A stretch of DNA of 64,000 nucleotides from positions 1,178,001 to 1,242,000 of the forward strand of contig NC_085923.1 in the NCBI RefSeq assembly GCF_035222485.1, in the 5' to 3' direction. Positions 21,826-34,138 of this stretch are shown here, piece after piece. Under the pieces are notes generated by a model that saw only the letters and a list, made by a program, of their open reading frames with translations, did not search any database and was not told where the DNA came from. Within the stretch, counting starts at the first letter, position 1; each line of letters opens with the position of its first letter. This stretch comes from Podospora pseudoanserina (lineage: Eukaryota; Ascomycota; Sordariomycetes; Sordariales; Podosporaceae). The translations under genes were made by a program, and so were the position numbers.

Positions 21826-22600
21826 CTTAAAAAAAACTAAAATTTATAAGGGGAAAGACATAGAACTACTATAATACTAAAAGCGTTAAAAGACCTTACT
21901 TTGAAGGGGGAAAATCATATTTCTTCCTATACGTAATTTACGTATTAAAAATTTTACTAAAAAGCTAAACTATAGAGGAATAGGCCTATTTAAGGTTAAA
22001 AGAAAAATTGGAGACGGTATTCGGATTAAAACTACCTAGTACGATATGTTTAAAGATATATACTTATTACATTTTACTTTCAGAACCTATATTACCGATA
22101 AGTACAGCTAATACGTAAGAAATAGCGTAGCAGGAAAGAGAAAAGTATAATATAGAGAAAGTATTAAAGTTACGGTCCAAAAAAGGATAATTAAAATATT
22201 TAGTTCATTAATTAGAAAACCTGGCTGTAAAGAATTTGTAGGAGCTACAAGCAAGTTTCAGTTCTTTAAATAAGTAAAAAAAATTTTACTAGTAATATTT
22301 AAACCGATTAAATTGTTTAAAAAAATATATTCTAAACTATAAGAGGATTTTCTATATGTAAAATATAAAGAACCTTAATAAAAGTCAAATCCATACCTTC
22401 GACCTAATAATCGACGTACTACATATCATACTACGAGGTTAATAGGAAAGGAAGAACCTAGGCCTAATTAATACCATACTCCTTAATTACGACAAAAACA
22501 TCGAAGATTCATTACCGGCGGGGTACCTAAAAAGATAACTATCTAAATTCACGGATAGTATGTATATATTTTAATATAAAACCCAGGATTACAACTCAAA
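21826..22600 (+). mobile_element. gypsy fragment, plus orientation (pol 3' end with tRNA-like module)
   Basis: Contains YYNTKSVKRPYFEGG, the counterpart of the region downstream of integrase in the other copies, followed by chromodomain-region sequence and an antisense tRNA-like unit at 22371-22440. It abuts the minus-orientation element 2 fragment at about 21825, so two truncated copies meet in opposite orientation. The right boundary is approximate. Confidence 0.65.
22371..22440 (-). other. best-preserved tRNA-like cloverleaf module
   Basis: 70 nt on the minus strand: acceptor AACCTCG/TAAGGTT (six of seven pairs, one wobble), 2-nt spacer, D stem GTAT/GTAC, anticodon stem TCGAT/GTCGA all paired, 6-nt loop TATTAG, variable AGGT, T stem ATGGA/TTTAT all paired with two wobbles, 7-nt T loop TTTGACT. 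Antisense to the gypsy fragment it lies in. Confidence 0.65.
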
Positions 22601-25600
22601 AAACTCGGGCTAAAGTGATCAATGAGACATTTAAAGTTTATTTTAGTAGTAAAATATATATTATACTCGTAAACAAAGTTAGTAATTGTTTTTAGATTTT
22701 TCCATTATTTTTAAAGATTAAGTAGCGGTATCTTTTCCCGCTGAGTCTTATATCAATAAAATCTTATACCTCTATTCTTTACTACAAGTAGAGAGATTCA
22801 TTATACACAAAATTTAATTATTTATTTGTATAATATTTTTAAATTATGTGATAATGTTAATCAACCTTTTTATGGATTCGAGGTTTGTATGTATTATGTT
22901 ATTTCAGTTACCTTTTTATATCCGTTAATATAAACCTAAAATTTAATTAAGTCTGAAAAAGTAAAATGTGTTTAAATCTTAAATATTCAGTTCATAATTT
23001 TGCATAACCGGCCTTTATTAGCTATGGGAATATAACTTTTGAATTGTTGTGGTCGTTTAACTTTATTGTATAATCACAATAAACATAGTTAGTAATACAG
23101 TAAGGGAGTAAAATTATATTGACACTATATTCTTTTAACATTGGTTTTATAGTTTGTTACATTACTCTATTTTGTATGTAATATTAAAATTATCTTTTTT
23201 ATAGCCTTCCAAGGCCTTATAATATTGAATATCAAGTAAATTTTAACTCTTTATTACTTGTATTTAATTTACTCCTTCAATAATAAATAGACTTATTGCT
23301 CTTGTCTTTTATACTATACCCCGGTTTTTTATCTTTTTAAGTTATTTAATATTAATTTGTTTGAATTATTTTATTCAAGATTATCGATAGGGTTTCGAGG
23401 ATTTAAACGATTTTGATTTAAGGTCTAAATTTGAATAGATTTATATATTGGAACAAATAAATGCGGTTAAATGTAAAATTGAATTGTAAAATAGGAAAGA
23501 TTGCTTATATTAAAAAACACAAAGGTAGCTAAGTTACAAATGTCTCTTCTATATATTTTATGAGCTTTACTAATGATATTAAATTAAATATTAGGAAATT
23601 TTAAATTTCCTATAATATTGGGCTATTGATATAAAAGGCCTTTCTTTTATTAAATGGGATAGTCTTAGATAAGTAGAATACTTCACCGAAGATATTAGTT
23701 GCGCCCACTTTGAAATAATCTTTAAAGAAGGCATTTCCTTTTTGATAAAGAACACTTAACCGGACCTTAATTATATTTAAGAAATATGGGTTGTTCTTAT
23801 TTGCTTTATCCAATTAATAGAACGGATTTACCCCATTATTAACATATATATAATATTACTAACTTGATTCAATCGATCAACTGAAAAACAAGTCATATTA
23901 TAAGTATATCATATAATAGGTATAGTATATTATAGTTATATTATATCATTAGTACAATATGTTATTATTTATCAAATGAACGAGAACGGTATTTAAATAC
24001 GAAGTTTGAATATTTTAAAAGATATTAAAATTAGTGATAAACTTGTTTTACTCTAGTTTCTACTATGTACAATTTAATTCTATTATTGATTTTCAACGTA
24101 GGAAGAGTTCTCTGTAATATTTATAAGGAAAATATTTTTATTTTAACCATATTTATGCTTTTATTATAACTTCTATTACTAAAACTAAACAGAAAAAAAA
24201 CCTACACAGTATGTGTTTTAAATGAATTCTTCATTTCAATAAAGTTGATAGTAAATAATAATAAAGAACAATAAAAAACAGCTTTTTTGTCATATATAAT
24301 ATTATATTTAATTCAGAACTATTTTGGTTTGCTTTTGTAATAAATTCTTACCTTTTTTTGTTAATAAGATCTTCAAACATATGCTTGTTAGATTTCAGCT
24401 TTTTTTGCTAAGAGAAACCATTGGAAAGGATTTAAATATGATTATTCTTGAATAAATACTATTTCTTGAATAAATACTATTTATTTAATATTAGCACCAA
24501 CCTAGACTAAATAACATATAAGGAAAGATATATATTCAGTAAGTACTTTTTTGTAATTTATTATATCCTTTAAGTAACCGACGATTTCTGGAATTATAGA
24601 TAATTATTACCACTAATAAAAAAAAACCAAATAATATGATACAGAATTTAGTTTTGTATTTTTATCTTTAGTAAAACCGTGAGCTTAATTCTTTAGAAGC
24701 ATGTTTACTAAAGCCTTTATTTCAATAGTTAGTAAAGAACCTTATTTAAAACCTTAATATATGGATCTCGCTAAGACTTTATGAATCTTCCATAGTATAT
24801 TCACTACCTAATTCTTATGATTATAAACTCGATTTGAGTCCTTTTGAGTTCCACAACATAATAATCATAGTGTATAAATTTAATAGTAGTTTTGCTACAA
24901 TATAATATAATGTTAAGGATAATAGTAGGAAGATAAATAAAACATGAAAAGCAATAATTAGTTCAACACTATTTACTTAGCTTAATATTTTTATATAAAT
25001 CGTTTAATTCATTCCATGAATTGTCATTGAACAATAACAGGTCAGATTATACAGAATTTGAATATATTTATTTAAGTAATGTAGTTATATTTCATGAAAT
25101 AAATTACTATTATATTAATATTTCTATTCAGCAATGAAAAAGAATGTTCATGATCAGATTATTTAAACTATTTGGAGAACTACTAACATTTGCGTTTCAA
25201 AATTGATGATGATATTCATATTTAATATATCAGCTACTCGATTACAAACCAATAATATTATAAAATAGTAATGTTAGGTTAATAGTGTAGTGTACTTTTT
25301 TTTAGAAAACCAATATTTCGTTATTTATCCAAAAAGTAATACTAAAAATTGATGGAAGGAATTCTGTTTTATAGTTAGAACGTAAAGGTATTTTCTTTGT
25401 TTCTAAGTCCTTTGATATAATACTAATATATGCTTACTTGAGTTTTAGGCCACGAAGCAAAATAAGCCTTAAATACTAAACGATTAAACAGTAACCCCGG
25501 ATAATAAAGAGAATACTATGATGAATCACTATATTCAATTTTCTCCCTTCTAAAGATTCGTTGAGATTAATAGGAAAATTTAATATAATATAATATATAT

Positions 25601-25669
25601 TATACAGTCTTCAACGTATTTTCATTACAATAATCCTTAAATGTCCACAACTATAATCTTTTAAAACAT
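22601..25669. other. 3-kb AT-rich desert without recognisable repeats
   Basis: No LTR, TIR or pol motif seen. CpA and TpG are common here, unlike in the RIP-converted gypsy copies. One 67-codon ORF on the minus strand (23813-23610; reads KNNPYFLNIIKVRLSVLYQK) has a balanced composition but matches nothing I recognise. It may be a decayed coding fragment. The rest has stops in all frames. Confidence 0.45.
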
Positions 25670-26013
25670 TGTGACGAACCCCTATCCAGAACCTCTGAAA
25701 GCGATACTAGTCGATGGCACTTCCGAATAATCCTGGTTCGGTATAGCTTGATAGTGTATAACAAATGGCTTGTCTCAATTATAATAGTTAAGATACTAAC
25801 GATTATAACTTATATTGAATAGCATACTATAGAACCTTCCACTAGCCGTTAAATTCTATAGTATATATAGATCTAAGGATATCCTACATCATTGTCTCTT
25901 GGCAATGATCCCAAGGGCGAGGCTATTCCCTGCCCTGATTGATTTTACTAACAATTGGCTGTGCGTCTGGTACCCCGCACACGGTCCATCTTGCTGTTGG
26001 CTTAACTGTGACA
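25670..26013 (-). repeat. solo LTR (type A U3)
   Basis: 344 bp from TGTGACGAACCCC to TTAACTGTGACA. It keeps much of its GC. Flanks AACAT/TATAT give only a weak target duplication. Confidence 0.8.
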
Positions 26014-26671
26014 TATATTTTAGAAATAGCGTAAATCAAATAGAAAATTAACTTTATTTTCAAAACATAACTTTTATGCTTTAAATAGTTTTGTTATAGT
26101 AATTATTAAAACAATAACACCAATGGAGATTATAATAGAAAGATAGGCTGTTCAATATTGGAATATTCATTTAGATTTAGAAGAGCTAAGCTCAGCAGTA
26201 AAATATAAATCGGTATCTATTTAGAAGTAATAAAATCTTTTAATTATCTATTATTATTGATTAAGAATAACGGAGAATTTATAATAAGTATAGGATTAGA
26301 AGAGTATTCCTAAATAAAGAGAACAATATTTTATTGAAGGCAAATTAATTGAATATATAATAGTAAAGTAAGGTTGAAGACCAACTATAGTAATGTTTTG
26401 ATTATTTCAAAAATTATTAAATACAATAGATAATAAAGAGAAAGAAGATAACTACAGAAATAAGAAATAGTATTAATAGCAAGAAAATATAATTTATAGT
26501 ACAATGTTTGACGGTTTCGGTGAATAAAATATAGACCCAATATATTATTTATATTTCCAACAATTCTTTTAGGCCTAAGTAAATAATTAAATAGTGAATA
26601 CCTGAGATTGAAAATCCCCAAATCATTTATTTTAAAAGAAACTAAATAAAGTTAGTAAAATTTAATATTTA
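26014..26671. other. AT-rich spacer
   Basis: A 78-codon minus-strand ORF (26621-26385) of very hydrophobic, Leu/Ile/Tyr-rich composition is what AT-rich DNA produces by chance. Nothing else seen. Confidence 0.45.
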
Positions 26672-26865
26672 TGTGACGAACCCCTATCCAGAACCTCTGA
26701 AAGGGACACTGGTTGAAGGCACTTCTGAACAATCCTGGTTCGGTACAGCTAAACAGTGTACAACAATGGCTTGTCTCTATCACAATAGCCTAAATACTAA
26801 CGATTGTGACTTGTATTGCATACTGCGGAACTGTCTATCTACACCAGCCAGTTCCTCCGTATATA
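26672..26865 (-). repeat. LTR fragment (U5 and R half), almost free of RIP
   Basis: Starts TGTGACGAACCCC and follows the family consensus closely to CAGTTCCTCCGTATATA, then leaves it. The U3 is missing or belongs to an unrecognised type. The ORF at 26673-26966 is only this LTR read through. Confidence 0.75.
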
Positions 26866-27331
26866 GTAATCTTATCAATTACAATTTGAGGGATTTTTAT
26901 AGTCCTAGTAGTATCTTGGACCTTATAGATATTAAGTATTTCAGGCTAGAATATCATGGAGGATAAATACCTTTTTTGTTTGTAATAGTAGACGTTATAG
27001 GTAAGTTTTTTCCAAAATAAATATATGTAATTTCAAAAATATTAAGATATCAATTTATACTTATGTAGAATATTTGGAAATATTAGTTTCCACTCAAAAG
27101 CAAGCCTGAAATTCAATAATATAAGTATAATATAAAATATCATAGCAAATTACGCTGTATACAAAGATCTTTATATTAAACTATTATGCCCTAATATTGA
27201 TTAGTACGTCTACTCTTGAATAAAAACAACATATTTGATTGCAGTAATTTTGTATTGCAATGATTTATATAATTTAGGGAAACAAAGGGTTATAAACATA
27301 TATAAAACTGTAGTGGGAAAGGGATACTAAT
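26866..27331. other. AT-rich spacer ending in a polypurine-like tract
   Basis: No genes. The last 20 bases include GTGGGAAAGGGATACTAA directly before the LTR at 27332, resembling the polypurine tracts of the other elements (GGGATATTA). The spacer may therefore contain the decayed 3' end of an upstream plus-orientation element. Confidence 0.4.
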
Positions 27332-27708
27332 TGTCACAGTTAAGCCAACAGGCACGACGGACCGTGTGTGGGGTACGTACACACACGGCCAATTGTTAGT
27401 AGAACCAATGAGGACGGAGAATAGCCTTACCTGTGGGATCATTACCAAGAGTCAATGATCCAGAGCGGGATTATTACCAAGAGTTAATGATCGAGGAGAC
27501 TGGTAGGTCTATATATACCAAGGACCTGGCTAGTATAAAAATAGTTCCGTAATATATAATAAACGTAAACTACAACTATTAGTATTTTAACTACTATAAT
27601 TAAAATGAATTATTTATTATATATTATTAAGCCATACCGAATTAAGATTATTTCAAAGTACCTTCGATTAGTATTCTATTTAAAAGCTTTAGGTAGGGGT
27701 GCGTTATA
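27332..27708 (+). repeat. 5' LTR of gypsy element 3
   Basis: Begins TGTCACAGTTAAGCC, contains CCAAT boxes and TATATATA, and ends GTGCGTTATA (decayed TTCGTCACA). The U3 is less eroded than R-U5. Confidence 0.82.
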
Positions 27709-30700
27709 CGTTATATATATATTTTAACTTTATTATCAATATATTAGACGCGTTGTTGTATTACTAGAGTCTAACCTAAAAACGTTCAAATAAAAAGCGT
27801 CCTACCTAACTTAAGTAACGAAAGACTTTATAATATAATTACTAACCTAAAATTACTTTACTTCTGTAGTTTATCATATATGTTAAGAAACTCGAAAGTA
27901 AAGTTTCAGAAACTGAAGATTGAATTATCATTAATTTAATTATACCTAAAGTAATAATAAAGTTTTTGATATCGGAGCGCTGTAAAAGAGGAAGAGTAAA
28001 ACTTAAAAGGTTATTAAATTAGTTTAAAACCTGTTTTTGTTGACAGTTGAATTAATATGTCGTAAAAAAAGTAATATCCGCGGTTATTAAACTTGGGAAT
28101 AAGGTTTTTATATAATTCGAACTTATTCTTTACAATCATTAACAAATGGTAGAGGAAGATTGCGAAAGGATTACGGTTTAATATTTTAAAAATTACCGAG
28201 TTTTCGAAATTGAATGCAAGGAAGTTTTAGGGAGTACGATAAAAGCGGGCGTAAAAAAAGCCCGTAAACCTCTATTAAACGTATTTAATAACTGATTATA
28301 TAGCTTTGCGCAAGATCAATAGTTTACATAAGTTAATTAACGATAAAAAGTTAATATACTTTTTCTATACCAGCTTTTAAAATCATAACTTATGAATTTT
28401 ATAAGGAGTTAATGCCTAATATTATAGATAAATACATTATTATAATTACGGTTCAACGATCGATACTTTAATCGTTATTTAGAGAGGAAAGGTAGTAATC
28501 AGGGTTACTATACTAATAACCGCTTTAACGATGAATGTAAATATTAATACTTTGATATTAATTATCCGATGTTATGTATAAAGGTCGACGTTTACAGTAG
28601 TAAAGGCCGAGAGGCCGGGGTTAAGCTAAAATAGTTTTAATACTTTGATTATTGTAAAGTAAAATACTTTAAGAAGGACAGTAAAGTATTAAACGATTCG
28701 AATAGAAAAAGAAAATTATAATAATAATTATTATATTAAAAAGATCGAGGGCTATAAAAATTATCATTATTAAACATTAAAAAGGCGAAGCAGTTAGCTT
28801 GAAAGAAAAATATCATTAATATTTAAAATAAAAACATTAAAACCTTAAAAACTTCGGAAAATAATAAAAAATTTAAATTTTTATAACAGTTTATATTTAT
28901 CAATCCTATAACGTTCCTATTTAAATATCTTTCATTTCATGTTATACTTTACTACAGAGGTTATTAAAAATGACGATTTTACGTCATAGAAGAATCTGCT
29001 TAATAAATACTATTAAAGAAATAATACCGTTAATATATAACAGTAATTAAATAACGAATATTATAGTTATCAAAGTTTATATATAAAAGATAAGAAAAAT
29101 AATACGAAGATAAGAAAGCTATTAACATTAGGCGTTCGAAGAGACCAGATTAAATATTTTTACCTATATAGTATATACCATAAAGGAAATACGGTATAGC
29201 TTTATCCTAACCATTCCGTATATGGAAACGTATTTTAGTTTTGATATACTCTATATAAGTATATAGATCATTATCAAAGTAAATCATTATACGGCTATTA
29301 GCCGATATGTGAAGTGAGGTATTTAACAACAGTAAGCCATAATTAATTAGAAAGACAATAGTTCAATAGGAATCAATCTAGGATAAATAAAATATTTATT
29401 TTTACAAACAGTGTAAAGCCCGGTTAAAATAAAGGGTAATCTTTAGGTAATATAATTTGCACTTAAATATATGTAATACTGTATCCAGTAAAATATTTGA
29501 GATAACGGTACTATTTAATAACGGGAATTTATATTAATATATTACTTAAGCTCCGACTATACTTGCATTTCCGTAAAAAAGTTAAGCGGTATTGTAAAAT
29601 TATAACGAACTTGAAATAACGATTAAGTAACGTAATTATAAGGATGGAAACTCGGATAAGGCCTAACGGTAATAATTACAAAGATTTACAATATTAAATA
29701 ATCTCAAATAAACGGCCGGTTTTCAAAAATACTATTATTTAGGAAATTATTTACGGCCTTTTGTAGGGGCCAGTAACTTTTAACGGATTATGCAAGATAT
29801 TATCAGAAATACCGGCGTAAAGTAAAAGTATAAAATAATAACCTAATATTTATTAGCGAGATTACCTTTATATTGGAAAAACGTAACCAAGGTAAACGCC
29901 TTCAGGTTATATCGTATCAAAAAGATTTTAAAGTAATAATAGTGATAAATAATACTGATAAATAATAGTGTAGAAACGAACATAATTTTATTCTAATTTA
30001 CATATTAGGTTACAATATTATAAAAGAAAAAGAACAAATGGATCGCTATATAAAGACTGTCCTCGATATAAAAATTCTATAGGGAAATATTAACTTAATA
30101 TTGTAGTCCAAAGGAAAACAATATCAATTATATTGAAATACTATAAATATAAGACCTTCGAAAAATATAGTTTAAAAGAAACTCTAGTATAAAAACTCTT
30201 ATATCCATATCTATTGAAAGGACAATAACTATGTATGAATCCAAAAAAACTTAAGAATATCTAATTAACGATAGAAAATTAGGAATATATATAGAGGAAA
30301 GTATGAAATAAGATCATTATTATAATGAGCATAAAAAAACAGTATATTTTAGTAGTATGAACGGTGAGATTGAAAAGCAAATCAATAATATCAATAGAGA
30401 TGTTAGAGGTGAATAAACATATTTTTTATCATAATATAGAGGAACACGAGAAAGAAATAGTACCCGTAAGCTATTTAGATTATTTAGCTTTTACGGTAAA
30501 ACATTGAGAGGAAAGGTGTAAAACGATGACCGTAAATCATAAAGTTAAATCAGAAAAAAATTTAAATTATAGTTATTTAAGTTTTACCATAATAGCGATC
30601 AGTAAAGTAAGTAATTACGGAAGTATTTAAACGTTTGAGGAAATGATATATTACAAAGTTTACATCGCTGGGAAAATACGTTGATTTTCCGTATTAAAGA

Positions 30701-31930
30701 AAAATAGTAACTTATAATTATATATTAATTACTATTAAACTATACAATAAAATTGTAAATAATAATTTCTTATGACCATTCATATCCAAAATACGGAGTT
30801 GATTAACTGAAACGGAGTACTTTATTTACTTAAATATACCTATTCAAAATATTTATATACGGATTAACAAAAGGATAAATAAAAATCGTGTTTCGTCCAC
30901 CTTATAATTGTTCCAAATATTTTACAGTACTATTCGAATGAATTATCATGGGTAAGACGTTTCAATCTTTCGTTAAATATAGATAATAATATATTATTTT
31001 AATAATATTATTATTTATTTATATACTTGAATAAAGTATAGGTAATACCTATAAGAGATATTTAATACACTATTTAAACCCGGGCTTTTAGTTAATAAAG
31101 CAACCAATAAGTTCTAATAGAAAAATTGATATATTTAGATTACTGAGAAGTACTGAACGAAGTTCGGGCGGAACTTAAAGTCACAGAATTTAATAAATGA
31201 CGTTAAATAAAATAGTATATTAACCGTAATTACTAAGCATACTAAATAAACGTACTTTTTACCTTACAAAAGGACTTAGTCGGCAAATAATGAATGGTTA
31301 TAGTATTATCTTATATCTTCGTAATATATATATAATTAAAAAAGTTTATTGCGGACCCTAATATTAAATTTATCTTAAAGGTTTTCAAGAGCGTTAATAA
31401 TGAGGTTAAGGGTAGTAAGTAAAGCGTTTTCGGTTATTATCCTGAAAGAAATAGTTAAACGGAACGGCCTAGTTGAATTATAAAATAATATTTACGGAAA
31501 TATATTAATTCTCCAAAAAATATTTAAACTAAAGTATTACTTATAGTGTAAGTATTATATAATATATTACTACTATAAATAACTAAAATTACGTTATTCT
31601 TCGTAAAGTTTAAAAATGAAGGAAATATACGGTAAGGACCTAACATAAAGGTACTTAGAGTGAGTATTAAAGGAAGTAAATGATATACATTTCATAGTAA
31701 GTTTAAAGAAAATTTAGAGTTGATAAGAGAAAGAATATGGAAATACTATAATATTAAAAAGCTCGAGGGACTTTATATTAGAAGGAAGGATATAGTATTT
31801 TTTTATATGTAATTCACGTATTATAAGACTTAATACAAAGTTAAACTATGAAAAAGCAGGTTTAGTTTAAGTTCAGAGAAAGATATTGGAAAAAATATTC
31901 GAGCTAGAGCTACTTAGTATAATATATTTA

Positions 31931-32242
31931 TGTGACGAACCACTGTACAGAGAACCTCTGAAAGGTACACTGGTGGAAGGCAACTTCTGACAATTAGTTC
32001 GGTACAGCTAAATAGTGCACAACAATAGTTTGTCTCAATCAAAATAGTCTAGATACCAACAATTGTAACTTATATTGCATGCTGCGGAACTATCTATCCA
32101 CACCAACCAGTTTCTCCGTACCGAGCTCTATCCTTGAATCCCTAGATCCCCTAGCCCGTGTTATCTCGTGCCCCATAGGCTTCACTTATTCGTTGCTTCA
32201 GGCCTACTGGTCTGGGCGACTCCGCTCTTCTGAACAGTGACG
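31931..32242 (-). repeat. solo LTR, type B U3, perfect ATTTA target duplication
   Basis: 312 bp from TGTGACGAACC to CTGAACAGTGACG. ATTTA lies at both 31926-31930 and 32243-32247. Inserted into the pol 3' end of element 3. Confidence 0.88.
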
Positions 32243-32449
32243 ATTTACGGTTATATACCTTTTATATTTACTTTTAAAACCCGGAATACCAGAGAGTAAA
32301 GTTAATATTAAAGAATCGTAGAAGACAAAGAAAAGAAATGTAATATAGAGGAGATACTAAATTTAGAATTTAATAAAGATTGATTGGAATATTTAATTAG
32401 TTAATTAGGTTAATCAAGTATAAATAATTCGTTAATATTAACAGTAAAT

Positions 32450-32787
32450 TGTCACGGTTAAGCCAACCGGCAGGTCAGACCGTGTGCGGGGCACAACGCC
32501 CACAGCCAATCGCTAGTAGAACCAATCAGGACGGGGGTAGCCTTACCTGTGGGATCATTGCAAAGCGTTAATGATCCAGGAGACCACAGGGTCTATATAT
32601 ACAGAGGAACTGGCTGGTGTAGATAGACAGGTCCGCAGTATGTAATACAAGTTACAATCGTTGGCACTGAGACTATTGTGATTGAGACAAGCCATTGTTG
32701 TGCACTGTTTAGCTGCACCGAACCAGTTGTCAGAAGTTACCTTCAACCCGTATCCCTTTCAGAGGTTATGTACAGGGGCTCGTCACA
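32450..32787 (+). repeat. solo LTR, type A U3, perfect TAAAT target duplication, nearly pristine
   Basis: 338 bp from TGTCACGGTTAAGCC to GGGGCTCGTCACA, flanked by TAAAT (32445-32449 and 32788-32792). It has CCAAT boxes at 32506-32510 and 32522-32526 and TATATATA at 32594-32601, a usable pol II promoter layout. One of the best-preserved copies of the family LTR in the window. Confidence 0.9.
32506..32601 (+). promoter_or_regulatory. LTR promoter: two CCAAT boxes and a TATA box
   Basis: Two CCAAT boxes 16 bp apart lie about 70-85 bp before TATATATA. The same arrangement recurs in the U3 of other type A copies. Confidence 0.6.
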
Positions 32788-33731
32788 TAAATTTAAATTA
32801 CCTTGATAACTAAAAGGAGTTGTATTAATAATATTTAAGCCGATTAAAACTAATATAAATAAAAAGATCTGGGCTTAACTTATGGACCATATTTATGAGT
32901 CTAATTATAAAGAATCCTTGATGGAAATTAAGCCGCGTTTTTAACGTCATAGCAGGTATTATATATTATACTATAAAATTAATCGGTACCTGGCGACGTA
33001 AATATAATAAGATGATATATTAGTTACTATAAAGAGCTATAGGCGTATTATTAGTATAACCTTAACTAGTTAGGAAGAAAGGACCGGCTATACCAAGAGA
33101 TAACAAAATGTTGGACGGTTGATTAAGGTTTAGTGAAAATTTTAGGAAAGAGAAGTCGGAAGGAATAGTAATAAAAAGCTTTATTACGGCACGATCCCGG
33201 AGAAAAGCGGAAGGAGCGGACTACTATTCGCGTCTAGCTCGTTTAGTTTCTCTATGTTATCGAATCTATAAAAAATAATCGCGATATTCGCTTTAATAAA
33301 ACGACGAACTTTGATATCGGTTAGCTTTGTCATTTCTTGAATTGATTTTAACTAAACTTGAATAATATTTATTATATTAAAGAATAAATCTTAAAAAACT
33401 AACGGAAAGATACGCTTAGGGTATTATAGTAGGGAAAAGCATAGTAAATATAATTATAGTAATGTAAAAAATAAAATCAAAACAGGACGTAGGAAATATT
33501 ATAAAAAGTATATACGGAATAAAACGAAGATATTATAGTCGAATACAAAAGGAAATCTCTATAATGCTTTTTAGATTAAGTACTTCCAAATCTTTTTACT
33601 TATTCATATGTTCAATATCGTTAGAAATACAGAAAAATAAGCGGAATAGTTATAGGAAGACAAAGATAGGTAGTAAACGGTTATTTTAGGACTTAAGTCG
33701 ACGGGAATTTAACCTAAAAAGAAGGGTATGA

Positions 33732-34138
33732 TATTATAATTATATTAATAGGCAGGACGGACCGTATACGGAATATAATACGTATAGTTATTATTCATAG
33801 AACTAATTAGGATAGAGAATGGCTTTACTTATATGATTATTCTTAAGAGTTAGTAGTTTAGTGCGGGATTGTTATCAAAAGTTCATAATCTAGAAAAGCA
33901 TTATTGTCAAGAGTTAATAATTTAGACGATTAGTTAGTCTACATATACGGAGGAACTGGCTAGTATAAATAGATAGTTCCGTAGTATGATAGTTATAAGT
34001 TATAATCGTTGGTATCTAGACTATTGTAATGGCGATAAGTTATTTATTATATACTATTTAACTATACCGAATCAGGATTATTTAGAAGTGCCTTTAATTA
34101 GTATTTCTTTTAGAGATTCTGGATAAGGGTTCGGTATA
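33732..34138 (+). repeat. LTR shared by gypsy elements 3 and 4
   Basis: Preceded by a polypurine tract (AAAAAGAAGGG), so it is the 3' LTR of element 3. It is followed immediately by gag sequence (AACAAGGGACCTTCTGCTAA...), so it also serves as the 5' LTR of element 4, whose leader of about 90 bp is deleted. Confidence 0.72.

Larger units (their letters stand above)
27332..34138 (+). mobile_element. Ty3/gypsy element 3, internally deleted and interrupted by two solo LTRs
   Basis: The 5' LTR is 27332-27708 and the 3' LTR is about 33732-34138. Gag-type sequence begins near 27790, the RT box reads YFNN at 30995-31006, the integrase tail (SKAFSV...KRNG) lies near 31415-31470, and the pol 3' end (YYNIKKLEGLYI) near 31742. 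Between the RT box and the integrase tail there is much less sequence than in element 1, so part of RT/RNase H/integrase is deleted. Two later solo LTRs sit at 31931-32242 and 32450-32787; removing them restores continuity (AATATATTTA to CGGTTATATACC). An antisense-ORF remnant lies near 33200-33060. No functional frame remains. Confidence 0.8.
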
